Below are positions 30,891-39,328 of a stretch of 64,000 nucleotides of DNA, piece by piece. Each line of letters opens with the position of its first letter. The first letter of the stretch is position 1. The DNA is from Frigidibacter sp037095735 (GTDB lineage Bacteria > Pseudomonadota > Alphaproteobacteria > Rhodobacterales > Rhodobacteraceae). The stretch is from NCBI RefSeq assembly GCF_037095735.1, contig NZ_JBAWKD010000008.1, forward strand, positions 77,251 to 141,250. Reading direction: 5' to 3'. The notes under the pieces are model-generated. The model did no database searches and was not told the origin of the DNA. It saw nothing but the letters and a program-made list of their open reading frames with translations. A program made the translations under genes and the position numbers.

Positions 30891-31766
30891 ATGCTCGACG
30901 ACGGCGACGACATCCATCCGCTGTTCCACGGCGCCCCCTCCTCGACCGAGTTCCGCAAGCTGCGCAAGCGCATCGTGCGCGAGACGCGCGAGGCGATCGA
31001 GACCTACGGGATGATCGAGCGCGGGGCGAAATGGCTGGTGTGCCTGTCGGGGGGCAAGGACAGCTACACGCTGCTTGCCGTGCTGCACGAGCTGCAGTGG
31101 CGCGGCCTCCTGCCGGTCGAGATCCTGGCCTGCAACCTCGATCAGGGCCAGCCGGGCTTCCCGGCGACGGTCCTTCCCGAGTTCCTCGAGCGCATGGGCG
31201 TCAAGCACCGGATCGAGTACCAGGACACCTATTCGATCGTGAAAGAGAAGGTGCCGGCGAACCGGACCTATTGCGCGCTGTGTTCGCGGCTGCGCCGCGG
31301 CAACCTCTATCGAATCGCGCGGGAAGAGGGCTGCTCGGCCGTGGTGCTGGGGCACCACCGCGACGACATCCTGGAAACCTTCTTCATGAACCTGTTCCAC
31401 GGCGGCCGTCTGGCCACGATGCCGCCGAAGCTGGTGAACGAGGATGGCGACCTTTTCGTCTATCGCCCGCTGGCCTTCGTGGCCGAGGCCGATTGCGAGA
31501 AATTCGCCCGCGCGATGAACTACCCGATCATCCCCTGCGATCTTTGCGGGTCGCAGGACGGGCTGCAGCGCCAGCAGGTGAAGCAGATCCTCGACGGATG
31601 GGAGGCCCGCAGCCCCGGCCGGCGGCAGGTGATGTTCCGGGCGCTGATGAACACCCGGCCCTCGCATCTTCTGGACCCGTCGCTGTTCGACTTCGCCGGG
31701 CTGATGCGCGGCGCCCCGGGCGAGGCCGGCGACCCCGAGGCGCTGATCCCGCGCCTGCGCGAGTGA
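30891..31766 (+). CDS. ttcA: tRNA 2-thiocytidine biosynthesis protein TtcA
   Basis: The 291-residue protein has the PP-loop 'VCLSGGKDSYTLLAVL', the paired cysteines 'YCALCSRLRRGNLY', 'LGHHRDDILETFFMNLFHGG' and a later 'CDLCGSQDG' that supplies the third Fe-S ligand. TtcA thiolates C32 in certain tRNAs with ATP and an iron-sulfur cluster. It starts 2 nt after yidD, so it belongs to the same transcript; tRNA-Arg, a typical TtcA substrate class, lies a few kilobases away by coincidence of position. Confidence 0.94.
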   Translation: MLDDGDDIHPLFHGAPSSTEFRKLRKRIVRETREAIETYGMIERGAKWLVCLSGGKDSYTLLAVLHELQWRGLLPVEILACNLDQGQPGFPATVLPEFLERMGVKHRIEYQDTYSIVKEKVPANRTYCALCSRLRRGNLYRIAREEGCSAVVLGHHRDDILETFFMNLFHGGRLATMPPKLVNEDGDLFVYRPLAFVAEADCEKFARAMNYPIIPCDLCGSQDGLQRQQVKQILDGWEARSPGRRQVMFRALMNTRPSHLLDPSLFDFAGLMRGAPGEAGDPEALIPRLRE

Positions 31767-31856
31767 TCGCCCTGCCTTCGCGGCACGGTTAACCGGACCA
31801 TAGGACCTGCGGCCCTAGGCTTGCCCACCGGCATTCCGCCGGGTGGGAGCCTGTGC

Positions 31857-32075
31857 ATGTCGATCACCGAATCCCGTACCGCATCCCGTACCGCCAGCCT
31901 CGCCCTCGCCACAGCCTGGGCCCCGCCCCGGCCCGGCCCCGCGGGGGCAGGCTGGCTGCTCTATGGTCTTTTCGCCCCGGCGGCGGTGTTCTGCACCGGG
32001 CTCGGCAGCGAGACGATCGCGGCGGCGGCCGCGTTTCCCATGGCCATCAGCCTGTTGTGGCGCAGCCCCGGCTGA
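31857..32075 (+). CDS. Small hypothetical protein
   Basis: This 72-residue frame has GGGAG 8 nt before its ATG, a Ser/Thr/Ala-rich start and a hydrophobic stretch 'WLLYGLFAPAAVFCTGLGSE' followed by 'TIAAAAAFPMAISLLW', enough for one or two membrane spans. I recognise no family. It fills most of the gap between ttcA and yidC on the coding strand, but GC-rich DNA often leaves such frames open, so it may not be translated. Confidence 0.35.
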   Translation: MSITESRTASRTASLALATAWAPPRPGPAGAGWLLYGLFAPAAVFCTGLGSETIAAAAAFPMAISLLWRSPG

Positions 32076-32200
32076 GCCAAGGCCGCAAGGGGGACAAAGC
32101 GCCCGGACCGCCCGCCCGCGGGGGGCGAAACCGCTTGACCTTTGGCCGGGCAATCTGTTGAACCTCCCCGAACCTTGAAAGGCCGGGTGGTGCGTCCCTC

Positions 32201-34030
32201 ATGGACAATCAGAACAAGAACCTCATTCTCGCGACCGTGCTCTCCTTCCTGGTGATCCTGGTCTGGTACACGGTGTTCGCACCGCCATCCGCGACCGTGG
32301 ATCCCAATGCGCCGGAAGTTGCCGCGGCCCCCGCCGAGGGTGGTACGCCCCCGGCCGCGCCGCAGGACCAGCCGGCGGTCGCCGCGGCGGCCGAGGCCGC
32401 CCCGCAGGCGGCCCGCGTCGCCATCGACACGCCGCGACTGATCGGCTCGCTGTCGCTGGCCGGCGGTCGCATCGACGACCTGTCGCTGAAGGACTACAAG
32501 GACACGCTCGCCCCGGATTCGGGCCTGGTGCGCCTGCTGTCGCCGGTGGGCGGCAAGGAGCCGGGCGAGGCCCAGCCCTATTACGCGGTCTACGGCTGGT
32601 CGCCGGCCGGCGGCCTCGACAGCGCGGCCGTGCCGAACGCCCGCACGATCTGGACACTGGAAAGCGGCGCGACGCTGGCACCGGGCACCCCGGTGACGCT
32701 GTCCTGGGACAACGGCCAGGGCCTGATCTTCCGCCGCACCTATTCGGTCGACGACAACTACCTGTTCACCGTCGGCCAGAGCGTCGAGAACACCACCGGC
32801 GCCGCCGTCCGCCTTGCCCCCTATGGCATCGTCGCCCGCCACGGCCTGCCGGCCACCCAGCACGTCTGGGTGCTGCACGAAGGCGTCGTCGGCATGACCG
32901 ACGGCAAGCTGGAAGAGGTCGCCTACGGCAAGATGGACGACCTGGCCGAGGTGGCCCGCGAGGGCGGCCATGCCGAGGTCAAGGAGGTCACCACCGACGG
33001 CTGGATCGGCTTCACCGACAAGTACTGGATGACCGCGCTGGTGCCCCAGCACGGCCAGCCCTACTCTTCGGTCGTCAAGTACATCCCCGGCTCGGAAGTC
33101 TACCAGACCGAGACCCGGCTGCCGATCATGGACGTGGCCCCCGGCGCCACCGCCAGCGTCGACACCCGCCTGTTCGCGGGCGCGAAGGAATGGGAAACCA
33201 TCCGCCACTACCAGAACGACGTCGGCATCGACCGCTTCGTCGACTCGATCGACTGGGGCTGGTTCTTCTTCCTGACGAAGCCGATCTTCACCCTGCTGCA
33301 CTGGCTGCACGGCTTCATCGGCAACATGGGCTGGTCGATCATCCTGCTGACGCTGATCATCAAGGCGATCGTCTTCCCGCTGGCGCGCAAGTCCTACATC
33401 TCGATGGCGAAGATGAAGGAACTTCAGCCCGAGATGGAGAAGCTGAAGGAAAAGACCGGCGAGGACCGCCAGAAGTTCCAGCAGGAGATGATGGCGCTCT
33501 ACAAGCGCGAGAAGGTCAACCCGGCCTCGGGCTGCCTGCCGATGGTGCTGCAGATCCCGATCTTCTTCTCGCTCTACAAGGTGATCTTCGTCACACTCGA
33601 GCTGCGCCACGCGCCCTGGATCGGCTGGATCCATGACCTGTCGGCGCCCGATCCGACCTCGATCCTGAACCTGTTCGGCCTGCTGCCCTATGCGACGCCG
33701 GACGCGACCTCGGTGCTGCACATCCTGTCGATCGGGGTGCTGCCGATCCTGCTCGGGATCTCGATGTGGCTGCAGCAGCGCCTGAACCCGACCCCCTCGG
33801 ACCCGGCGCAGGCGATGATCTTCACCTGGATGCCCTGGGTGTTCATGTTCATGCTGGGCAAGTTCGCCTCGGGCCTCGTGCTTTACTGGATCGCGAACAA
33901 CACCATCACCTTCACGCAGCAGTACATCATCATGTCGATGCACGGGCACCGGCCCGATCTGTTCGGCAACATCAAGGCCAGCGTGAAGCGCAAGAAGCCG
34001 GCACCTGCGGTGGAGGCGAAGAAGAAGTGA
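32201..34030 (+). CDS. yidC: Membrane protein insertase YidC
   Basis: The 609-residue protein has an N-terminal anchor ('NLILATVLSFLVILVWYTVF'), the large periplasmic P1 beta-sandwich (about 70-370) and five C-terminal membrane segments that include 'KPIFTLLHWLHGFIGNMGWS' and 'GCLPMVLQIPIFFSLYKVIF'. It also has the basic C-terminal tail 'KRKKPAPAVEAKKK' seen in alphaproteobacteria. It inserts and folds inner-membrane proteins, with or without SecYEG. A Pro/Ala-rich linker follows the first segment. The stop overlaps the GTG start of the MOSC gene. Confidence 0.97.
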   Translation: MDNQNKNLILATVLSFLVILVWYTVFAPPSATVDPNAPEVAAAPAEGGTPPAAPQDQPAVAAAAEAAPQAARVAIDTPRLIGSLSLAGGRIDDLSLKDYKDTLAPDSGLVRLLSPVGGKEPGEAQPYYAVYGWSPAGGLDSAAVPNARTIWTLESGATLAPGTPVTLSWDNGQGLIFRRTYSVDDNYLFTVGQSVENTTGAAVRLAPYGIVARHGLPATQHVWVLHEGVVGMTDGKLEEVAYGKMDDLAEVAREGGHAEVKEVTTDGWIGFTDKYWMTALVPQHGQPYSSVVKYIPGSEVYQTETRLPIMDVAPGATASVDTRLFAGAKEWETIRHYQNDVGIDRFVDSIDWGWFFFLTKPIFTLLHWLHGFIGNMGWSIILLTLIIKAIVFPLARKSYISMAKMKELQPEMEKLKEKTGEDRQKFQQEMMALYKREKVNPASGCLPMVLQIPIFFSLYKVIFVTLELRHAPWIGWIHDLSAPDPTSILNLFGLLPYATPDATSVLHILSIGVLPILLGISMWLQQRLNPTPSDPAQAMIFTWMPWVFMFMLGKFASGLVLYWIANNTITFTQQYIIMSMHGHRPDLFGNIKASVKRKKPAPAVEAKKK

Positions 34031-34776
34031 CCGCGACACTCGCGCAGATCTTCAGACACCCGATCAAGGCCCACGGACGCGAAGACCTCGCGTCCGTTCG
34101 GCTTTTGGCGGGGGAATGCCTGCCCTGGGACCGGCACTGGGCGGTGGCCCATGCGAAGTCCAAATTCGACCCCGCGGCCCCGGCCTGGACGCCCTGCGGC
34201 CAGTTCCAGCGCGCCGCCCGCACCCGCACGCTGATGGCGATCACCTCGCGCTTCGATCCCGAGACCGGCGTGATGGAGCTGGCCCACCCTGACCTGCCGC
34301 CGCTGAGCTTCCGCCCCGAGACCGAAGGCGCGGCGCTGATCGACTGGCTGAAACCGATCAGCCCCGAGGGCGACTTCGCCCCGGTGGCATTGGTCAAGGG
34401 CCCGCGGGGGATGACCGACAGCGACTTCCCCTCGATCTCGATCAAGAACCTCGCCTCGAACGCGGCGCTGTCGCGGCACATGGGGCTGGATCTGTCGATC
34501 CACCGCTGGCGCGGCAACCTGTGGCTCGACGGGCTGGAGCCCTGGGCCGAGGTCGGGCTGATCGGGCGCGAGATCCGCATCGGCGGGGCGCGGCTGAAGG
34601 TCGTCGACCGGATCGGGCGCTGCAAGGCCACGACCGGCAACCCCGACACCGGCATCGAGGATGCCGACACGCTGGCCGCCCTGCGCGCGGTGGTGGGCGT
34701 TCAGGACTTCGGCGTCTATGCCGAGGTGATAGAAGCCGGCGACATCGCCCGCGGCGACCGGATGGAGATTGTCTGA
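34027..34776 (+). CDS. MOSC-domain protein
   Basis: The 249-residue protein has an N-terminal MOSC beta-barrel ('LAQIFRHPIKAHGREDLASV') and a C-terminal MOSC domain with 'HRWRGNLWLDGLEPWAEVGL' and the conserved Cys in 'IGRCKATTGNPDTG'. MOSC proteins handle sulfur or molybdenum-cofactor chemistry; many reduce N-hydroxylated compounds or carry sulfur. No ATG fits, and a GTG overlapping the yidC stop (GTGA) is the natural start. It is joined to engB by a 1-nt overlap. Confidence 0.85.
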   Translation: MTATLAQIFRHPIKAHGREDLASVRLLAGECLPWDRHWAVAHAKSKFDPAAPAWTPCGQFQRAARTRTLMAITSRFDPETGVMELAHPDLPPLSFRPETEGAALIDWLKPISPEGDFAPVALVKGPRGMTDSDFPSISIKNLASNAALSRHMGLDLSIHRWRGNLWLDGLEPWAEVGLIGREIRIGGARLKVVDRIGRCKATTGNPDTGIEDADTLAALRAVVGVQDFGVYAEVIEAGDIARGDRMEIV

Positions 34777-35429
34777 TGGCCCCCCTGCCTTTCCCGCTGG
34801 CCCCCGAGCCCGACCAGTTCGCCCGCGAGGCCGGACGCCTGCTGTTCGCCGGCCCCGTCGACTTCCTGAAGGGCGTCGTCGCGATGGACGGGCTGCCCCC
34901 GGCCGACCGGGTCGAAGTCTGCTTCGCCGGCCGCTCGAACGTCGGGAAGTCCAGCCTGATCAACGCGCTGACCGGGCGCAAGAACCTCGCCCGCGCCTCG
35001 AACACCCCGGGCCGGACGCAGGAGATCAACTATTTCACGCTCGGGGACGAGCGCTACATGGTCGACCTTCCCGGCTATGGCTTCGCCGAGGCGCCGGTGG
35101 CGATCGTCAAGAAATGGCAGGCGCTTCTGAAGGCCTATCTGGGCGGGCGGCAGACACTGCGCCGGGCCTTCGTGCTGATCGACGCGCGCCACGGGGTGAA
35201 GGCGGTCGATGAAGAGATCCTCGAGCTTCTGGACCGCTCTGCCGTGACCTTCCAGGCGGTGCTGACCAAGGCCGACAAGATCAGCGCCAAGGAACGCGAG
35301 GCGGTGCTGGCGCAGGTGCGCGGCGCGCTGTCGAAGCACCCCGCCGCCTATCCCGAGATCGTGCTGACCTCGTCCGAGAAGGGCGAAGGCATCGAGACGC
35401 TGCGCGCCCTGATCGCGACGATGGTCTAA
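34776..35429 (+). CDS. engB: Ribosome-biogenesis GTPase EngB/YsxC
   Basis: The 217-residue GTPase has G1 'AGRSNVGKSSLINALTG', G2/G3 'TPGRTQEINYF' and 'DLPGYGFAEAP', and G4 'TKADK'. EngB helps late assembly of the 50S subunit and is usually essential. It begins in the last base of the MOSC stop (TGATG). Its own stop overlaps the convergent SixA-like gene by 4 nt. Confidence 0.96.
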   Translation: MAPLPFPLAPEPDQFAREAGRLLFAGPVDFLKGVVAMDGLPPADRVEVCFAGRSNVGKSSLINALTGRKNLARASNTPGRTQEINYFTLGDERYMVDLPGYGFAEAPVAIVKKWQALLKAYLGGRQTLRRAFVLIDARHGVKAVDEEILELLDRSAVTFQAVLTKADKISAKEREAVLAQVRGALSKHPAAYPEIVLTSSEKGEGIETLRALIATMV

Positions 35430-35920
35430 CGGCCCCGTTCCGATGGGGTGAAGAAGCCGAGCGCCCGGCCGGTCCGCGGCCGGACCTCGGCCCAGGTCGC
35501 GGCGTCGAATTCGGCCACCAGCGTGGCGCAGGTCGGATAGGCGAAGAACTCGGGATCGTCGGGCGGGGACGCGACCATGCCCTCGGCAAAGGCGGCGATG
35601 CCGGGATTGTGGCCCAGCATCATCACCACCGGCGCGGTCGCGCCGCGCAGCTCTGCCAGCATCGCCTCGGGCGCGGCATGATAGAGCGCAGGGACGAAGC
35701 GCGGCGTGCCCTCGAGGCCCGTTTCCTCCCAGGTCTGCCGGGTGCGCAGCGCGGTCGAGCACAGCACCTCTGCCGGCGGGTCGCCGCGCTCGGCAAGCCA
35801 GGCGCCCAGTTCGGCCGCAGCCCGGCGCCCCCGTCCCTTCAGCGCGCGGTCATGGTCATCGAGGCCGGGCGTGCCCCAGTCGGATTTCGCGTGGCGGGTC
35901 AGGATCAGGCGCAGGGTCAT
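35426..35920 (-). CDS. SixA-like phosphohistidine phosphatase
   Basis: The 164-residue histidine-phosphatase protein has 'LILTRHAKSDWG' (catalytic His in RHA), 'ALKGRGRRAAAELGAWL', 'CSTALRTRQTWEET' and the second His in 'VMMLGHNPGIAAFA'. The RHxxS context and the size fit the SixA branch, which dephosphorylates His-phosphorylated signalling proteins or phosphotransferase components. The target is unknown here. The ATG overlaps the stop of the ferredoxin-like gene by 4 nt, so the two are co-transcribed. Confidence 0.88.
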   Translation of the reverse strand: MTLRLILTRHAKSDWGTPGLDDHDRALKGRGRRAAAELGAWLAERGDPPAEVLCSTALRTRQTWEETGLEGTPRFVPALYHAAPEAMLAELRGATAPVVMMLGHNPGIAAFAEGMVASPPDDPEFFAYPTCATLVAEFDAATWAEVRPRTGRALGFFTPSERGR

Positions 35921-36564
35921 CTGTGGAACTGGCTCATGTGATAGGCGGACTGTTCGGGGCGGCGGCCGTAGGACTGGCTGACCGGGCAGGCCCGCCGCAC
36001 GCGGCAGCCGCCGGTCAGGCAATCGGCGCCTGCGGGCGTGTCGAGGAAGGCGTGGCAGCGCGGCACGTCATAGCCCGCAGCCCCCAGCGCGCCAGCCGGG
36101 CAGGCGGTCAGGCAGGGTTTCGCGCAGCTCGCGCAGGGCTGCGCGGTGGGCTTCGGCAGGTCGATCTGTTCCCGCAGCAGAAGCGCCCCGCGATACGAGG
36201 CGAAAAGCCCCATCCGCGCCCCCACCAGCAGCGTCACCGGCGAGGCCCAAGCCAAGCCCGAGCGCAGCGCCCATTGATAGAAGGGGTGCCAGGGCGGGCC
36301 GGCGAAGGGGAATTTCGCCTTGGCCCCCAGATCGCAGGCCAGCCGCCCGATCACCCGGCGCGACCAGCGGTCGACGGGATCGGGCGCGCCGTCCCGGCCT
36401 TCGGGGCTTGCGGTCAGATGCGCCCAGAAGCCGGGCTCGGCCGGGGCCAGCAGCAGCAGCGTCCCCTCCCCCAGCCCATCCTCGAGCACGGGGTGAAAGC
36501 CGCCCGCCACCGTCAGCCGCTCGGCCGCCGCGCGGGTCTCGATCTGGTCCAGCGTCACGCCCAT
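35917..36564 (-). CDS. 4Fe-4S dicluster ferredoxin-like protein, related to the C-terminal part of QueG
   Basis: The 215-residue protein ends with two cysteine sets: 'PCASCAKPCLTACPAGAL' and, after 'PRCHAFLD', 'CLTGGCRVRRACP'. Their spacing suits two [4Fe-4S] clusters as in QueG-type or bacterial dicluster ferredoxins. It is too short to carry QueG's cobalamin-binding half, and the N-terminal part shows no known domain. It should transfer electrons, but no partner enzyme is adjacent other than the SixA-like gene. The start at 36564 is chosen from AAGG placed upstream; an alternative ATG lies at 36600. Confidence 0.75.
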   Translation of the reverse strand: MGVTLDQIETRAAAERLTVAGGFHPVLEDGLGEGTLLLLAPAEPGFWAHLTASPEGRDGAPDPVDRWSRRVIGRLACDLGAKAKFPFAGPPWHPFYQWALRSGLAWASPVTLLVGARMGLFASYRGALLLREQIDLPKPTAQPCASCAKPCLTACPAGALGAAGYDVPRCHAFLDTPAGADCLTGGCRVRRACPVSQSYGRRPEQSAYHMSQFHR

Positions 36565-36600
36565 GGCCGCGAGCCTTGCAGAGCGCGCGGCCAAGGGCAA

Positions 36601-37494
36601 TCAGCGGATGCGCGGCTTGACGCGCGGCTCGGTCGAGCGGATCTGGCTGCCCGCGCCGTGATCGGTGAAGAGTTCGAGCAGGCAGGCATTCGGCACCCGC
36701 CCGTCGACGATGGTCACCGCGCGCACGCCCTCGTCGATCGCGGTCAGCGCGGTCTCGGTCTTCGGGATCATCCCGCCGGCGATGGTGCCGTCCTCGATCA
36801 TCGCGCGCACGTCCTCGGGCGTGAGCTGGGTCAGCACCTCGCCCGCCTTGTTCTTCACACCCGAGACGTCGGTCAGCAGCAGCAGCCGGTCGGCCTGCAG
36901 CGCGCCCGCGATCGCGCCCGCGGCGGTGTCGCCGTTGACGTTGAAGGTCTCGTTGTCGGCCATGCCGGTCGCGACCGGGGCCACCACCGGGATGATCCCG
37001 GCCGAATAGAGATCGCGCAGCACCTGAACGTTCATCTCGACCGGCTTGCCGACGAAGCCCAGCTCCGGGTCGTCGGCGACGCAGACCATCAGGTCGTCAT
37101 CCTTGCCCGAGATCCCCACCGCGCGGCCGCCCTGGTCGTTGATCGCCTGCACGATGCGCTTGTTCACGAGGCCCGACAGCACCATCTCGACCACCTCGAC
37201 GGTGGCCTTGTCGGTCACGCGCTTGCCGCGCACGAATTCGGACTTGATGCCGAGCTTGCCCAGCAGGTCGTTGATCATCGGCCCGCCGCCGTGGACGACC
37301 ACCGGGTTCACGCCGACCTGCTTCATCAGCACGATATCGCGGGCGAACTCGGCCATCGCATCGTCGTCGCCCATCGCGTTGCCGCCGAATTTCACGACGA
37401 CGACGGCGCCCGCGTAGCGCTGCATGTAGGGCAGCGCCTCGGAGAGGGTGCGGGCGGTGGCGATCCAGTCACGGTTCATCGGCTGCGTTCTCAT
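36601..37494 (-). CDS. argB: Acetylglutamate kinase
   Basis: The 297-residue amino-acid kinase has 'VVVKFGGNAMGDDDAMAEFA', 'NPVVVHGGGPMINDLLGKLG', 'RGKRVTDKATVEVVEMVLSG' and 'GDTAAGAIAGALQADRLLLL'. It phosphorylates N-acetylglutamate in arginine synthesis; the size fits the family. An ATG five codons on (37479) is also possible. A candidate promoter is at 37524-37552. Confidence 0.96.
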   Translation of the reverse strand: MRTQPMNRDWIATARTLSEALPYMQRYAGAVVVVKFGGNAMGDDDAMAEFARDIVLMKQVGVNPVVVHGGGPMINDLLGKLGIKSEFVRGKRVTDKATVEVVEMVLSGLVNKRIVQAINDQGGRAVGISGKDDDLMVCVADDPELGFVGKPVEMNVQVLRDLYSAGIIPVVAPVATGMADNETFNVNGDTAAGAIAGALQADRLLLLTDVSGVKNKAGEVLTQLTPEDVRAMIEDGTIAGGMIPKTETALTAIDEGVRAVTIVDGRVPNACLLELFTDHGAGSQIRSTEPRVKPRIR

Positions 37495-37523
37495 CTCTCT
37501 CGGGCTCCGTCTGTCGGGTCAAA

Positions 37524-37552
37524 GTGTTAGTGCGCTTTGGCGGCAGTGCCAA
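37524..37552 (-). promoter_or_regulatory. Candidate argB promoter
   Basis: On the minus strand TTGGCA (37552-37547), a 17-bp spacer and TAACAC (37529-37524) lie about 30 bp before the argB ATG. The match is moderate. The gap to the divergent SDR gene (37495-37647) shows no other feature. Confidence 0.35.
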
Positions 37553-37647
37553 GGGCGCGCGGCCGGCGGCGCCCTGGCCGGCATCCGGTTGCCAATCGTG
37601 AAGATTAGCTTAGGGTTCCCGCGATCCTCTCCCCGGAGCCTTGCGCG

Positions 37648-38379
37648 ATGAGCGACCAGAAAACCCTTCTCTTGACCGGCGCGAGCCGTGGAATCGGCCA
37701 TGCCACCGTGATGCGCTTCGCCAAGGAGGGCTGGCGGGTCATCACCTGCTCGCGCCAGCCCTTCCCCGAGAAATGCCCCTGGGGCGGCGGCCGCGAGGAC
37801 CATATCGAGCTCGATCTCGCCAGCCCGGACGCGACCATCGCCGCGATCGAGCAGATCCGCGAACGGCTGGGCGGCAAGCTGCATGCGCTGGTCAACAACG
37901 CCGGCATCTCGCCCAAGACCCCGACCGGCGGCCGGCTGAACACGCTGGAAACCGACCTGCGCACCTGGGGCAAGGTGTTCCACGTCAACTTCTTCGCCTC
38001 GATCGTGCTGGCACGCGGCCTGAAGGACGAACTGTCGGCGGCCAAGGGCTCGGTCGTGAACGTGACCTCGATCGCGGGCGCGCGCGTGCACCCCTTCGCC
38101 GGCGCGGCCTATGCGACCTCGAAGGCGGCGCTGGCCGCGCTGACGCGCGAGATGGCGCATGACTTCGGCCCGCTCGGCGTGCGGGTGAACGCGATCGCGC
38201 CGGGCGAGATCGAAACCTCGATCCTGTCGCCCGGCACCGAGAAGATCGTCGAGGGCCTGCCGCTGCGCCGCCTCGGCCAGCCCTCGGAAGTAGCCGACGT
38301 GATCTGGTTCCTGTGCTCGGACCAGTCGAGCTACGTCACCGGCACCGAGATCGAAGTGAACGCCGGACAGCACGTCTGA
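37648..38379 (+). CDS. Short-chain dehydrogenase/reductase
   Basis: The 243-residue SDR has the nucleotide motif 'LLTGASRGIGHATVMRFAKE', 'LVNNAGISPKT', the catalytic Ser in 'VVNVTSIAGAR', the YxxxK in 'AYATSKAALAAL' and the C-terminal 'GTEIEVNAGQHV'. It should be an NAD(P)-dependent oxidoreductase of the classical type; the substrate is unknown. GGAG lies 10 nt before the ATG. It is a single gene, divergent from argB, followed by a palindromic hairpin. Confidence 0.9.
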   Translation: MSDQKTLLLTGASRGIGHATVMRFAKEGWRVITCSRQPFPEKCPWGGGREDHIELDLASPDATIAAIEQIRERLGGKLHALVNNAGISPKTPTGGRLNTLETDLRTWGKVFHVNFFASIVLARGLKDELSAAKGSVVNVTSIAGARVHPFAGAAYATSKAALAALTREMAHDFGPLGVRVNAIAPGEIETSILSPGTEKIVEGLPLRRLGQPSEVADVIWFLCSDQSSYVTGTEIEVNAGQHV

Positions 38380-38389
38380 CGGAAGACCC

Positions 38390-38407
38390 GGGGGGATGCA
38401 TCCCCCC
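38390..38407 (+). terminator. Palindromic hairpin after the SDR gene
   Basis: GGGGGGATGCATCCCCCC is a perfect 18-bp palindrome starting 10 bases after the SDR stop. No T-run follows, so termination is uncertain. Confidence 0.4.
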
Positions 38408-38414
38408 TGACTCC

Positions 38415-38470
38415 CGCCTGCCTTCTTACTGGCACAAATATCCCGGGGGTCCGGGGGCAGCGCCCCCCCC
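38415..38470 (+). repeat. Dispersed GC-rich extragenic repeat, copy 1
   Basis: The sequence reads TGCCTTCTTACTGGCACAAA and runs on through TATCCCGGGGGTCCGGGGGC to AGCGCCCCC. Relatives lie at 47590-47666 (same orientation) and 53339-53392 (inverted). The right half folds as a G/C hairpin (GGGGGC-AGC-GCCCCC). All three copies lie in intergenic DNA near gene ends. Confidence 0.6.
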
Positions 38471-38485
38471 TTGGCCCCAACACAA

Positions 38486-38520
38486 ACGGCCGCCCCGAGG
38501 GGGCGGCCGTCGTCGTTTCC
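38486..38520. terminator. Bidirectional intrinsic terminator downstream of bztD
   Basis: A perfect 11-bp stem (38486-38496 with 38500-38510, 3-nt loop) is flanked by AAA before it and CGTCGTTT after it. On the minus strand it follows the bztD stop closely; it can also stop transcripts from the SDR side. Confidence 0.65.
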
Positions 38521-38531
38521 GGTGCAGCGGC

Positions 38532-39317
38532 TCAGTGCCCGAGGATCTGGCTCAGGAACTGCTTGGTGCGGTCCGACTGCGGGTTGTTGAAGAAGTCGTA
38601 GGGGTTGTTCTGCTCGACGATCTGGCCGTCGGCCATGAAGATCACCCGGTTCGCCACGGCCTGCGCGAAGCCCATCTCGTGGGTCACGCAGAGCATGGTC
38701 ATGCCCTCTTCCGCCAGCTCGATCATGGTGTCGAGCACTTCCTTGATCATCTCGGGGTCGAGCGCCGAGGTCGGCTCGTCGAAGAGCATGATCCTGGGCT
38801 TCATGCAGAGCGAGCGCGCGATGGCGACCCGCTGCTGCTGACCGCCCGACAGCTGGCCCGGATACTTGTGGGCCTGCTCGGGGATCTTCACCTTCGACAG
38901 GAAGTGCATCGCCGTTTCCTCGGCTTCGCGCTTCGGCATCTTGCGGACCCAGATCGGGGCCAAGGTGCAGTTTTCCAGGATCGTCAGGTGCGGGAACAGG
39001 TTGAAGTGCTGGAACACCATGCCGACTTCCGAGCGGACCTTGTCGATGTTCTTCAGGTCCGAGGTCAGCTCGGTCCCGTCGACGATGATCTGCCCCGACT
39101 GGTGTTCCTCAAGCCGGTTGATGCAGCGGATCAGCGTCGACTTGCCCGAGCCCGAGGGGCCGGCGATGACGATGCGCTCGCCGCGGTTCACCGTCAGGTT
39201 GATGTCGCGCAGCACGTGGAACTGGCCGTACCACTTGTTCATGTTGACGATCTGGATCGCCACTTCGTCCGAGACCTTCATCTGGGTGCGGTCGACGGCG
39301 CGTTCGATGGTTTCCAT
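38532..39317 (-). CDS. bztD: Amino-acid ABC transporter ATP-binding protein (BztD/AapP type)
   Basis: The 261-residue ABC ATPase has Walker A 'GPSGSGKSTLIRCIN', Q-loop 'GMVFQHFNLFPHLT', signature 'LSGGQQQRVAIARSL' and Walker B 'RIMLFDEPTSALD'. It powers the polar amino-acid importer encoded by the three genes upstream. The four-gene set matches bztABCD of Rhodobacter capsulatus (glutamate, glutamine, aspartate, asparagine) and aapJQMP of rhizobia. An 11-nt gap separates it from the permease gene. Confidence 0.95.
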   Translation of the reverse strand: METIERAVDRTQMKVSDEVAIQIVNMNKWYGQFHVLRDINLTVNRGERIVIAGPSGSGKSTLIRCINRLEEHQSGQIIVDGTELTSDLKNIDKVRSEVGMVFQHFNLFPHLTILENCTLAPIWVRKMPKREAEETAMHFLSKVKIPEQAHKYPGQLSGGQQQRVAIARSLCMKPRIMLFDEPTSALDPEMIKEVLDTMIELAEEGMTMLCVTHEMGFAQAVANRVIFMADGQIVEQNNPYDFFNNPQSDRTKQFLSQILGH

Positions 39318-39328
39318 GGGTCAGTCCC

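Noticed and set aside
35917..36564. Epoxyqueuosine reductase QueG
   Set aside because: The Fe-S part is similar, but the protein is far too short and lacks the cobalamin-binding N-terminal half.
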